Shown piece by piece: positions 12,054 to 22,832 of a stretch of DNA of 64,000 nt. The translations under genes and the position numbers were made by a program. Each line of letters starts with the position of its first letter. Within the stretch, counting starts at the first letter, position 1. Source of the DNA: Romanomermis culicivorax (taxonomy: Eukaryota; Nematoda; Enoplea; Mermithida; Mermithidae); the NCBI GenBank assembly GCA_963922205.1, contig CAWUHX010000012.1, positions 682,001-746,000 of the forward strand, in the 5' to 3' direction. The notes under the pieces are model-generated. The model was not told the DNA's origin, did no database searches, and worked only from the letters and a program-made list of their open reading frames with translations.

Positions 12054-12332
12054 GTGGTGGAACTATTAGATGAGAAACTAGAATTACCACCCTGTACAGT
12101 AACCCAATTTACTGTCCCCTTGCCCAAATCATACCTACAAGTTAAACAGCTTGAATTTACTCCGAAACCCAAACAGAATACCAAGGTTCATTTTGCAGCT
12201 TGTGTCTCTGAAAACCAAAACAGTCGCATACACATATCAGTCTTAAACACACAAGACACAATCCAAACTCTACCCTGGGACATGCATCGGTACAGTCTCA
12301 TGTTACATCCTAAAGCAAGATGCTCCTTCTAA
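12054..12332 (+). pseudogene. Protease-RT linker of pol, out of frame
   Basis: An open stretch of 92 codons in a third frame between the protease box and reverse transcriptase, where Gypsy pol has a beta-rich linker. It has no motif of its own; I infer it is pol because of position and because pol on either side is in a different frame. Another frame change must lie between 12332 and 12413. Confidence 0.45.
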
Positions 12333-12412
12333 AGTAACCCCCTCAATGCAAAACCAGCCAAACCACTTTGATACACTCACATGGTTAAAAGACAACGTTA
12401 ACTTAACCTCCA

Positions 12413-13036
12413 ATGACCTTACAGAAGCGGAAAAACCGCGCCCTATCCAAGTACCCTACCTTATATGCTAAATCCAAAATGGATGTAGGTAGAACCACCC
12501 TTGTTTCACATACAATTGACACCAATAGCTCCCAACCCGTACGTAGGCACCTTTGTCGGACTTCCCCAAAGGAAAAGCAAATCATACAAGCAGAAGTTGA
12601 GCAACTCGCCGCAGCAGCAGGTGTCATAGGCCAGAGCAATTCTCCATGGTGCACCAATACAGTTTTAGTCCCCAAAAAAAATGGTGACCATCATGTATGC
12701 ATTGATTTTAGAGGCCTCAATAAGGTAACCAAAAAAGATACCTATCCCTTGTCGCGCATAGATGAAATTCTAGACACCCTGCATGGAATGAAATATTTTA
12801 CGTTCCTTGACCAATCCAATGCCTATTATTCCATTCCCATTGCACAAGCAGACAGAGAAAAAACTGCCTTTAATTGCTCAGCCGGACAATATCAGTTTAA
12901 CTACCTCCCCTTTGGTCTCACCAACGCACCTGCCACATTCCAAAGGTTAATGGATGTTATCCTCTCGGGATTGCAATAGAACACATGCCTTGTCTATCTG
13001 GACGATGATTTACTTTTCGCAGACTCCCATGTCCAA
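12413..13036 (+). pseudogene. Reverse transcriptase, catalytic core split by a stop
   Basis: The RT boxes are recognisable in order: LVPKKNG then CIDFRGLNKVTKKDTYPL, the first catalytic Asp in FTFLDQSNAYYSIPI, and LPFGLTNAPATFQRLMD. The frame then meets TAG at 12977 and resumes directly with the second catalytic motif YLDD at 12995-13006. So all the usual blocks are present but the active site is separated by the stop. The enzyme copies element RNA into DNA. The fingers and palm pattern is Ty3/Gypsy type. Confidence 0.9.
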
Positions 13037-14071
13037 ATGCTGGAACATTTAGACACTATTCTTTCCCGTTTCTCCCAAGCAGGCCTTAAACTAAACATAC
13101 AAAAATGCAAATTCTGCCAGCCCCAAGTCCAATACTTAGGTCACATCATTTCTCAACAGGGTATTTCGCCAGATCCCAATAAGGTACAGTCCATTTATGA
13201 CATACCCACGCCCAAAAGCTCCAAAGAAGTTAAGTCATTCCTTGGCCTACCCTCCTATTATCGTAGATTCATCCCGAACTGCTCCCAAATTTCTAGCCCT
13301 CTCACAGCACTACTCAAAAAGAATTCGGACTTTTCATGGGGGCCTGAACAGCAAAAGGCATTCACTAAACTAAAAGAATTGCTCATTCATGCCCCAATAC
13401 TGCAGCATCTCGATTTCACAAAACTGTTCATTCTGCAAACTGATGCCTCAAAACTTGGAATCAGCGCCATTCTCAGCCAATTAGACAGTAAAGGTCAGGA
13501 TCCCCCCATCGCTTTTGGGAGCCGCACATTGAAACCTGCAGAACCCAACTACCCAATAACTGAGTTGGAAACCCTTGCAGTAGTTGAGTTTATCAAGTAT
13601 TTCCGCCCCTATCTTTTCCAGCAACATGTTATAGTCCACACAGACCATACTGCAGTTCAGGCAGTCTTACAGAAGGAAAACCCATCCCCTCGCATCACCG
13701 GTTGGGGATTAGCCCTCTCCGGTATTCAGCTAGACATTCGACCCAAGGAAGGCACTGCTAACCCCAACGCAGATGCTATTTCTCGTTTCCCCTCAGAGAC
13801 AGCGAAGCAATCCTTTGATATTGAGCACCTAGAAACCCGCCCTGAAATATCAACCATCAATTCTGTTCTTGAGGCCAAAGCAACTGAACAGGAAGGGCAA
13901 CAGAAAAATTTTGCTGAACTTCAACTCACTGATGCAACTGTCAAAAGTATTTTAGCAAAAATCGCCAAAAAACACCCCCTTACTATGATCAAATTCGCAG
14001 TGCACCAAAACATCCTCTTTCATATAGTCGACAAACAGGCAGAACTACACATCCCCAAGTCACAAGTCTAG
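13037..14071 (+). pseudogene. RT thumb/connection and RNase H
   Basis: Same frame as the RT core. It begins with the thumb and KCKFCQPQVQYLGHIIS box, then FLGLPSYYRRFIPN. RNase H follows, with catalytic acidic positions in LQTDAS (about 13437), in the ITELETLAVV helix and in HTDHTAVQ, and an NPNADAISR box (normally D) at about 13762. RNase H degrades the RNA strand of the hybrid. A TAG at 14069 separates it from integrase. Confidence 0.88.
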
Positions 14072-15118
14072 CATCTCAGTGCCTCACATCATGACAGCAA
14101 ATTCACAGGTCATTTCGCTGCCCGGAAAACTCTACACTTGCTCAGGCAAAAATATTTTTGGCCTCAAATGAGCCATGATATCAAACGGTATTGTAAAACT
14201 TGCCACCCATGCCAGACACAAAAAGCCCTCAGGCACAAAATACATGCGAATCTGGTACCAATTCAGCCAGCTGGCCCATTTGATAGAGTCGGTGTTGATT
14301 GCATGGGGCCGTTACCCCTCACTGAAGACGGCAACCAATTCATTGTCGTCTTCATTGATTATTTCACCAAGTATGTGGAGGCATTCCCGACCACTGATAT
14401 CACTGCAGCCACTATCGCCAAATTATTCGTAACCAAAATTGTTTGCCGTCATGGATCCCCAAAAATCATCCATCGTGATTGTGGCTCTGATTTTGTATCT
14501 GATCTCTTTTCACGGATCACTAGTTTATGCAATACTCAAAAAATCCACACCACCCCATACAATCCCATTGCCAATGGGGAAGTTGAGCATTGCAACCAGA
14601 CCCTAGCCACCTGTATCCACATGTACATCAATTCAAATCACACTGATTGGGATACTTATCTACCCTATGCTGTTTTTTCGATTAACATTCATAAGAATGA
14701 TAGCACTTTGTATCCCCCATTTGAATTGCTCCACAGTAGACAGGCTAATCTTCCATCAGACGCAGCCTTAAATTTTTTCCCCACATCCTACATGGTTGAT
14801 TTAGACGATTATGCCCTTCGTGTAAAATCACACTTTACAGAAGCACTCTCAACCGTACAGAAAAACTTGCAAAAAGCCCAAGATCCCTATACCCTTCAGT
14901 ATAACAAACATGCTCAGAACATCTATTACAAGGTGGGTGATCTCATTCTCTACAAAAATCTTTCGTGTAAACAAGGGCTGACTCCCAAATTCCTCCCTCG
15001 CCAAAATGGGCCCTATACAGTTACAAATTTCATGTACCCCAATGTTACACTCAAACACCCCCACAAGAATATCACATTTACGGTACATGTAAACGAGACA
15101 ACCCCTTTCTACCCTTGA
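14072..15118 (+). pseudogene. Integrase with GPY/F-type C-terminus
   Basis: After the TAG at 14069 the frame is open to the TGA at 15116. The zinc-binding HHCC domain is visible (two His around 14087-14115, CKTCHPC at about 14197-14217). The D-D-E core is present: Asp in GVDCMGP, Asp in HRDCGSDF, and Glu in NGEVEHCNQT. A GPY motif (NGPYTV, about 15007) lies in the C-terminal domain, a feature of Gypsy-type integrases. It inserts element DNA, which fits the 4-bp duplications seen here and at the solo LTR. The absence of any envelope frame after it (only 82 bp to the LTR) is notable. Confidence 0.9.
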
Positions 15119-15185
15119 GAAGCACCTATCAAAACTGCCCCCACCCCTCCTCGCCCTCGAAACCCTTGAACGAGGACGTTCAACT

Positions 15186-15200
15186 CCGGAAGGAGGGAAA
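15186..15200 (+). promoter_or_regulatory. Polypurine tract
   Basis: The purine run CCGGAAGGAGGGAAA ends exactly at the base before the 3' LTR (TGTAATG at 15201), the position where plus-strand DNA synthesis is primed in LTR elements. Confidence 0.85.
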
Positions 15201-16078
15201 TGTAATGTACCTGCTAACGCAGTATTGTAAATATATAGCATACTGTATGTGATAGTCATTTATTAAATATTATTTCATTCTCATAATTTATCGTCTCAAG
15301 GGTGTCTGGGATTCACACCCAAACATTCCTGTAAAATTACGTGAAGTACTTTATTTTGATCGGTTCACACCCCGGTAGCCCAATTAAGATGCCCCAATTA
15401 ATTTGCACAAACGGCAGCTGGTCCCCTAGAACCTACACTAAACCACACATTCCACGGCTACCGTAATCCCCCATAAAAATCGTAAACAACACCTGCACAC
15501 AGTAAAAAGTAGAAGCCCCGCCAGCCAGTACTCTCAAGTGCAATGGTAGCGACGGTCCCACAAAACATGTGTACACAGAAAAACAGATACAGGAAGCATG
15601 CACAGAAGCACAGAGGTGTGGCTAAGCCCACTGTAGGAAGCAGGCAAGACACGGAAAGCATGCCGTACTAGAAAAGCATTAAAGGGCGTGACTAAATTAG
15701 CAAGAATAGTAAAGCAGGAAGTGGCGATTGGCGGAAGAAGATGGACAGAAGCAAGACCTCCCGCGACGCCCAGGGAGTGGCCAAAAACGTCGTATTTAAA
15801 GAGAAGCAAAGCGTGATTTTGTGATTATTCGCAATTCATAGTTTTCCGGCCTCAGCATTTCTTTAATTGCAAGCCGTTTTTATATTGCGAGTGAGATTCC
15901 CCTTTCTCTGAAGCAGTTAAGCCGTTGTTGTAACTCGCCGCATTTCCCGTGTTGTTGTCGACGTTCCAAAGCAGCCGTCGACTATTATTCGTATCGCCCC
16001 ACTGTATCCCGCTCCGCCTATTGTAACCTCCATCTGTAATTGGATAAAGTAAAGTGCTTCACAAATCTGGTCGTTACA
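15201..16078 (+). repeat. 3' LTR, 878 bp
   Basis: Starts TGTAATGTACC right after the polypurine tract and ends GGTCGTTACA, followed by the target duplication ATAA at 16079-16082. By eye about 40 substitutions separate it from the 5' LTR, most of them in its second half. Confidence 0.96.
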
Positions 16079-16145
16079 ATAATTAGCGTATTCAAACTAC
16101 AAATATTCAATAACCGCTTTGAATGCAACACTGTTCGAGAGTATA

Positions 16146-16366
16146 TAGTCTGTTTTCATGTATAATGCCTAATTCACTCAAACAAGTACATCTCGTTTCC
16201 AAGAAGGTTTTTACTGTGTAGAATGACAAATCTTCTAAGGCTGTTGAGTCAGCGCATGAATCTGCATGCCATACGCTTGGTCCAGCATAAAATTAACAAA
16301 AATGTGGAGCACTACTTGATTTCCCAGTTTCATTTTGTAGGAGCATTCAAAGAAAAACGGACTGTA
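16146..16366. mobile_element. TA-inserting MITE (TATAGTCTG family), diverged copy
   Basis: Left end TATAGTCTGTTTTCATG and right end AAAGAAAAACGGACTGTA are the family ends with a few changes. It carries the internal 'tttttactgtgtagaat' word typical of other copies. It lies 65 bp after the Gypsy element. Short frames in it have no support. Confidence 0.7.
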
Positions 16367-17250
16367 GCTGCAAAAGAGTTATTTAAGTTTTTCACTATGT
16401 CCTAGAGGATAAATGATCTCTTTTACGTCATAATCAACGGTGGTACTCTTTTTATGCCATCGGAACAGGAATGTCAATCCTTCATGTATTTCACTCTGCA
16501 CCTTTAGCTTTATCGTCTGACTCAGAAGGCGAATATTTGAGATTAGATTTCAAAGTATTTAAAATGGTAAAATGACTACTGAATCTTTAATCGTAAAAAT
16601 GGTGGAACTATAACCATAAATGAATATCATGGTAGGTTCAGGATACGCAATTTTCTTGGCATGGAAAGCTTATGGGTGGTCGAAACACGAAGTTTCTCCA
16701 TAAGGACATAGAGGCCAAAATCGCAAAAACATTGTTTTGCTTATGCACTTTTGATTTGGATAAAACTGTGTCGACGGTTCACTACCCGACAAATTTAGGG
16801 CATTTTGCTACAGTCCGTAGTGTGACTTGTGAAAACAACCTGATACCTTCTTTCGCAAATTGACTAGCAGATATATCAATTGAGAGAAAAAGATGCTTGC
16901 ATGCTCTAGGTTTTTCATTTGCTAAAACATTTCTCGACGTTCCACGTCCCCTTGTAGCCTGTAACATAGTTTATTGAAAAAATTTTCAGTTTATCTGTTC
17001 GTGCCGCTTGAGGGTGAGAAACCCCCCCCTCCCCGCCCCCCCCCCCCCATTGACTGTAGCCCTTTCATTTTCAAATAAAAAGTAAAATTATCCATACAAA
17101 TCGGTGATCAGACAATAAACCTGTATTGTAGGCTGTACCATCTTTTTTCTCAAAGCGGTTGCTTATCACGTGAACATCTTTCGGCGCGCTGAGCCTCATT
17201 TGGAAAAAATAGACTATAAGCTTACTAATTTTCTGTGTTGAACTTACTTT
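16367..17250. other. Gene-free spacer
   Basis: No credible coding frame. A C-rich tract (17026-17049) and, at about 17075-17217, a sequence ending AATAGACTATAAG and containing GAGCCTCATTT, resembling the right end of the element at 57219-57355. Nothing else was recognised. Confidence 0.4.
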
Positions 17251-18162
17251 TGTAACGTACCTGCTAAAGCAGTACTGTAAATATGTAGCATACTGTATGT
17301 AATAGACATTTATTAAATATTATTAATTTTCACATTTTATCGTCTCAAGGGTGTCTGGGATTCACACCCAAACATTCCTACAAAATTACGTGAAGTACTT
17401 TATTTTGATCCGTTCACACCCCGGTAGCCCAATTAAGATGCCCCAATTAATTTGCACAAACGGCAGCTGTTCCCCTAGAACCTACACTAAACTACACATT
17501 CCACAGCTACCGTAATCCCCCGTAAAAATCGTAAACAACACCTGCACACAGTAAGATATGTAGAAGCCCCGCCGTACAGTAGTCTCAAGTGTAACAGTAG
17601 CAGCGGCCCCACAAAACATGTGTATACAGAGAAACCGATACAGGAAGCATGCACAGAAACACAGAGGTGTGGCCAAGCCCACCGTAGAAAGCAAGTGAAG
17701 CACAGAAAGCATACGGTACCAGAAAAGCATTAGAGAGGCGTAATTAAGAAAGCATAAAAAGCGTAGCAGGAAACGACGATTGGCGGAAGAAGATGGACAG
17801 AAGCTCGACCTCCCACGACGCCCAGGGAGTGGCCAAAATCGTCGTATAAAAGCAGAAGCAAAGCATGATTTAGTTAGTTGTTAGACTGTTGTAATCGTTT
17901 TGTTTTGATCCGCGGCCGTTCCCTTATTTGCAAGCAACTGTCTTCGAAAGCAATTAAACCGTGTCGTGTATTTTTATTTGCAAGCAACCGCGCCGCCCTG
18001 GTTTTGTATTCGACGTTCAAGCGACCGTCGATTGTTCGTATATTATCGCCCCGTATTTGTAACCGTACGCCAGCGCCCCCGTCCCGTTATTTGTCCCCGC
18101 TGTATCGACCGATTGGTTAATTGGTTAGAAGTAAAGTACCTCACACAAACCTGGTCGTTACA
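17251..18162 (+). mobile_element. Solo LTR of the Gypsy family, 912 bp
   Basis: Begins TGTAACGTACC and ends GGTCGTTACA, matching the LTRs at 6835 and 15201 along most of its length, with a more divergent segment at about 17870-18110. It is flanked by a perfect 4-bp duplication CTTT (17247-17250 and 18163-18166). No internal element sequence follows, so it is what remains after recombination between two LTRs. Confidence 0.93.
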
Positions 18163-18412
18163 CTTTAATCGGTTCGTTGCATCTACAAATTTGGAAATAG
18201 ATCATAAATGGCTTTGCTGGATGAGTTAATAAGGCGGTCAGCGACTGGATTTTTGTTCCATTCCACAAAAATGACTTCCATCGTCATCCACGATCCTCTG
18301 AGTTCCGAGTTTTCGAGTAAAATGGAAAGCACTACGTCCTGCTAAGTTCGATGGGGTCTAATTTGACTTCAGTTGTTCCCAAAACCTTCCACCAATTCGC
18401 AGGCAGGAAACT

Positions 18413-18767
18413 AAAGCCCTATTCAGAAGTGAAATCGCCTACTGTCGCCGATTTATAGGATTTAACTGGCGACAATCGGCGACAGTCGCCGATTTATAAA
18501 ATTTTATTAATCATTCGGGGAATCGAGAATGTTATTTTATTCAGTATTCGGGAAATCGGGCCGTTTGGGTAATAGAAACTAAAGCCCTATCCAGAAGTGA
18601 TATCGCCGATTGTCGTCAATTGTCGCCGACAAAAATCCTAGGATTTTTTCACTCCTGAATTGAGAAAATCAGGAACAGTCGCCGATAAAATTCCCACGGA
18701 AACGGTTACAGTCGGCGACAATCGGTGACACAAATCCTAGGATTTTTTCACTTCCAAAGTGGGCTTA
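18413..18767. mobile_element. Palindromic MITE pair rich in GTCGCCGA/TCGGCGAC
   Basis: Two adjacent units. The first starts AAAGCCCTATTCAGAAGTG at 18412 and lacks a clear right end. The second (18581-18767) has AAGCCC...GGGCTT ends with CCTAGGATTTTTTCACT just inside. Both carry repeated GTCGCCGATTGTCGGCGAC dyads. The same partial-then-full arrangement is at 60261-60479. Confidence 0.65.
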
Positions 18768-19075
18768 AGGGTTTTTGTTTTTTCTCAACAGTAGATCGAC
18801 GCCGACTGTTCAACGATCAAATTATCACATAGTTTTAGTTTCAACGTAAAAAATAAGCTGTAAAAACATGACCGAAAAAATTCAAAAATGTGTGTTTGCG
18901 TTCAAAAACTGAATTATTAAAAGACTCTGCTTATTCTATGAAATGCAGTTAGAATTTTCGCTAGTGCTTCTTATTTAAAAACAAAAAACATCCGATTTTA
19001 TTCCAGAATAAATTTTTTGAGTGAGTTGCGCGCACTTCATCGTCGAAAATCTGGTGGCGGATTTTTTAAAACTTA

Positions 19076-19308
19076 TAGACTGTTTTTTATACAATATTTT
19101 TAAATTGAAAAATAAAAAAACAGCACTGTAGTCGAAATAATTTACATGATGTTTTTACTGTAGACTTTTGTTCAAAAATTAAGGTTAGTCGAGTGCTCAT
19201 AAATTTCTAGTCTTATGTGACCTATGGTTTTGTAGAGAATCGTAAAAGTATGGCATCAGTATCTACTTTTCATTTTGATTATTTAGAAGCACTTCAAAAA
19301 ACAGACTA
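19076..19308. mobile_element. TA-inserting MITE, full-length copy
   Basis: Ends TAGACTGTTTTTTATA and TTCAAAAAACAGACTA. Internal family landmarks are 'ttactgtagac', 'gctcataaatttctagtcttatgtgac' and 'gattatttagaagcacttc'. Two more degraded copies follow at about 19810-20020 and 20040-20255. Confidence 0.8.
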
Positions 19309-20854
19309 CGCTCCATGTGTATATGATGCATTGACACTAACATATTCGATCGCATGAGGAATGAAATAACTATCAAAAAATTACCCCATCACGAATAAGA
19401 GTAAGGAAACTTACTCCAGCTCGTTTTCTTGTGTAATTGACATTTTGAAATGTACTTCAAATCGAAAGTGCACAGATTTTATCCTCTGAATCATCGTATT
19501 AGGATCAAACTATAGGAAAAAGCCTTCCTGTTTCCAAATCCATACTCCATTTTTATAGGCGAGTTTCGAAGTACAGCATTAGGTTTTTTATCACGCAATG
19601 TATATCTCCTCATCATGGAATAAAATCTTAATGAGAATAGATGTGAGCTTATTGCTTTTTCGGTATTGTTCAAAGATAGCCGTTTCTGGTGTCTTCTATT
19701 GTGCACAGTTCTTTCATTTTCTTTTATGCTGCAGAAAAATAGATGTTCTATTATAGTGCTAATCATGCTTATTGATTCAATGCAGACTTTGAGATCAGGA
19801 ACCTTAATTTTTTTTAATTTTTATAAATCGGAAAATGATAAAATTTAGCACTGCCGCAGAATAATTCAGACAAAGCTTTACGGTAGAATTTTTTCTTAAA
19901 AAAATTTTCAACGATTAGTCGATTATGCACACAAATTTTCAGTCTTATATGACATAAAGTTCAGCAGAAGATTATAAAAATATAAAATAGACTTTCCACT
20001 GTTGTTATTATTAGAACCAAATATATACTACTATAAAATGCCGGTTAAAATAACGAAAATAAGTACTATATAATCAAAAATGATTGCATAGAGCTTTTAC
20101 TCAAGAACTTTTGCACTAAATTTCTTACAGGTTGATCGTGTTAGGTAACAAATTTGCCTCAATATGACGTGTGATTCTGCAGAAATTAAAAAAATATGAA
20201 AGTCGACTTGATTTAGTCTTATTTTTTAGAAGTATTTTAAGAAAAGTAGACCGCAATCTATTATATTCTATGGAATGTTTACGCGAAATCGACTAAGCAA
20301 CGTCTTTTGCATTTATACTTATAATACCCTTGAAATGAATTTTTTCAAGATTTCAGTGCGGATTCTTTTAGAGGGCAGGTTCTAAGGATGGGTTCTATTG
20401 ATTTTTTACATCGAGTTCCAGACTTGATGTTATCACTGTTATTATTTTCATTCTGGCCTATTTGAAAAACCAGCGGGTTCAATGATAGCTCATTCAATTT
20501 CAAGTGAACTCGGAGATGCATACCCCAAGCCGTCAATCATAAACAATGAGTGATAAAACAATGATTTTATTTTCTAGAATATTAGAATCCTTCACAAGTC
20601 ACTATGGTCAACTTGTGATAAACGAGGATGAACTACGATGCACATTTTTTATTTTGGATATGCATGTTTTTGCACCGACTATAGAGGGCGAATTCAATTA
20701 CAGTCTATTTATTTGGAAATGAGCTGCAGCGATCCCATAAAAGTACGTTCAACACTGTAGTCAATGAAAAAAAAACAAGAAAACTGCAAAGTTTCTGACT
20801 AATCGATCAAAACTTGTCCAGTAGCACAAGTGTCGATCATACATGCACAGCATA

Positions 20855-21099
20855 TAAAATGTTTTTCTTGAAATGCTTCCAAATAATGAAAGTGGAAAGC
20901 AAGTAATATTTCAGATTTTCACGATTTTCTGATAAACAGTATACCATATAGGACTGGAAATTTGTGAGCATACTGACCTCATCTTTAACAATTTTTCGAG
21001 TAAAAAATTTTACCGTAAGAGCTGTATGTAAATGATTTTGACGACAGTACTGAATTGTGTCACTTTTTCATTTCGAAGCATTTGTAAAAAAATGGATTG
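20855..21099. mobile_element. Nested TA-inserting MITE
   Basis: Family copy of 245 bp with TA on each side (20853-20854, 21100-21101). In the uninterrupted copy at 3756-4179 (reverse strand) the site reads AGCATAGAAATTC with a single TA, so the TA duplication is demonstrated within the window. TA targeting is typical of Tc1/mariner-type transposases. Confidence 0.88.
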
Positions 21100-21252
21100 T
21101 AGAAATTCTGCTGGGGGTCAGCCAGGACGGGGGGTGGAATACAAAATTGTTTTTCGTTTTTGATAACGAAACGAAAGGTCTTAGAAAGGTCTTCTAACAT
21201 CCAGGCAGCGTGTTCTTCAACTATATTAATCAGATATGTGAAATTTTGCTTA

Positions 21253-21566
21253 AGGCCCTGTCATACTTCACCGCGCGGTACCGCGTGGCGCCGGTTGTTC
21301 TATTCATACTAAAAAGCGGCGCCGGCCGGCGCCGCGCGGTACCGCCTTTGAAGTATGAATAGGTTTTTGTAATTTTTGCGGCGCCGCGCGGCGCCCCATA
21401 AGGTTTCAACTGAACCAATACACATTTTTTGAGAGGAGCAAAATCCAAAAGTAAAAAAGCGGCGAAGTATGACAAGCCACCGCGCGGTACAGAGCGGCCC
21501 CGTGCGGCGCCGCCTGTTAGTATGAATAGGACAACCGGCACCGCGCGACGAAGTATGACAGGGCCT
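21253..21566. mobile_element. Nested GC-rich MITE with TTA duplication (PIF/Harbinger-like)
   Basis: 314 bp with terminal inverted repeats AGGCCCTGTCATACTTC at both ends, flanked by TTA on both sides (21250-21252, 21567-21569). The empty site in the 3756-4179 copy reads TTGCTTAGAC with one TTA. The interior is dense in GGCGCC, GGTACC and GCGCGC dyads, far more GC-rich than its surroundings. The 3-bp TTA duplication fits PIF/Harbinger elements; assignment is by duplication and TIR form only. Confidence 0.88.
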
Positions 21567-21810
21567 TTAGACTGCACTTTTTAATGTTTTAGTGTTACTT
21601 TTTTGGAATCAAGTATGCTTTGTTTAGAAAAATTGTTAAACTACAGAATCATTCCCATTTTTATGACGACTTTCCCTTCTTTCTTGCTCATTTTATTTTG
21701 CCATCTTCTCAATCATGGCTGGGGGAGTCAAATCTGCTGGGGATCAGCAAGAATCTGCTGGGAGCCAATTAGAGCTTGCTGGTGGTCAAAACCCTCCACG
21801 TGCATGTATG

Positions 21811-22832
21811 ATGTCGACGCAGTTCTATGCAAGCCAAAAATGGATAAGCATGATGACTTTGGCCTCTCCATTGTCGTGACGAAATTCAGCATTTGTTCTA
21901 CAGTATAAAGTTTTCCACTGAATGAAAATTGCCTGTCAAATTGAACCTACTTTTTCGGTTATCGCTGCGTATATTGTTTCAAAGTAAATGGATTATAATT
22001 CCGAGTATTTGACTATACCAAACTACGTCAGCTAGCAAAGATGAAGTTTGACTTCCGTCTCTCTGAACTTCTCTCCGGCCCTCGGCATAAATATCAAGAG
22101 CTCGAAGTATTTTTCGCTAACCATTAATCTAGAAAATCTCCTTAAAACGGAACATGTCCCAGTTGTTAGAAAAGTTGACTTTTTTAAGCACTAAATTGCC
22201 ATGAACTGAAATGATAATTATGCTGGCGGCTTTTTCATGTATTTCCGCTGACACTTATCGATTGCTTTATGAAGGCGTCATCTGAAGGTCATTTCGATTT
22301 TGTTTTGTTATACATAACAAAATGTCAGTTTGATCCTATCTCACATTTTATCATCTTGAAACACCATCCAAATAAGAAATTCTAAGTTTTTTGTATTATT
22401 TTTTAGGCTTAATTGGTGAATCGAGTTTTCAGCTTTTTTTCTTCCAAAAACTTTGGGGCCAGAATATTTTACGCAATTGACGTCTTGAAAATATATTGGC
22501 GTGCTAGCAGAATATTTTGTTTTTAAAATTTTCAGATGCTGTTCTTTTCGAAAAGAATTATTTTGGACAAGAATCTGAGAATCATAAAATTTGCTTGACG
22601 CCATTCAGAAAACTTATTTGCCGTAAAAAAATTTCTTTCAAATGTATTTCGCCGTAAAAAGATTACTTCTCCTGAATGAGTTTCGCTGATGGAAGGTGAG
22701 GTTTGATCAAATGCAATAGCGTAGCTTTTCAGCTTAGCCGTTTCATGTGGAACTTTCGGGAAGTATACACGTAATTTGGCTCTTGACGACATTGGCCAAT
22801 GGAGTGACGTGTAAGGGTAGTCTTTTCCCATA
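21811..22832. other. Gene-free spacer
   Basis: No frame with splice structure or recognisable domain, no repeat family that I can place. The minus-strand frame at 22341-22604 has no family resemblance. Confidence 0.4.

Larger units (their letters stand above)
6835..16078 (+). mobile_element. Degenerate Ty3/Gypsy-type LTR retroelement with internal env-like region
   Basis: The element is 9244 bp with two LTRs of identical length (878 bp, TGTAA...TTACA) flanked by a 4-bp target duplication ATAA (6831-6834 and 16079-16082). Order: LTR, candidate primer site, gag with four CCHC zinc knuckles, envelope-like glycoprotein, protease, reverse transcriptase, RNase H, integrase with GPY/F end, polypurine tract, LTR. 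RT before integrase with a GPY motif is the Gypsy arrangement. In-frame stops (8248, 8425, 11710, 11764, 12977, 14069) and frame changes in the protease and linker make this copy defective. By eye the LTRs differ at about 40 positions (roughly 95% identical), so the insertion is not brand new. Confidence 0.95.
20838..21810. mobile_element. Composite: CATACATGCAC element carrying two nested MITEs
   Basis: Outer ends CATACATGCAC (20838-20848) and GTGCATGTATG (21800-21810), in opposite orientation to the copy at 3756-4179. A TGTCGA direct repeat lies one base outside each end (20831-20836, 21812-21817), a possible 6-bp target duplication. Removing the two inner MITEs (20855-21099 and 21253-21566) restores collinearity with the 3756-4179 copy. 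The TCTGCTGGGGGTCAA units are at 21717-21785. Confidence 0.85.
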
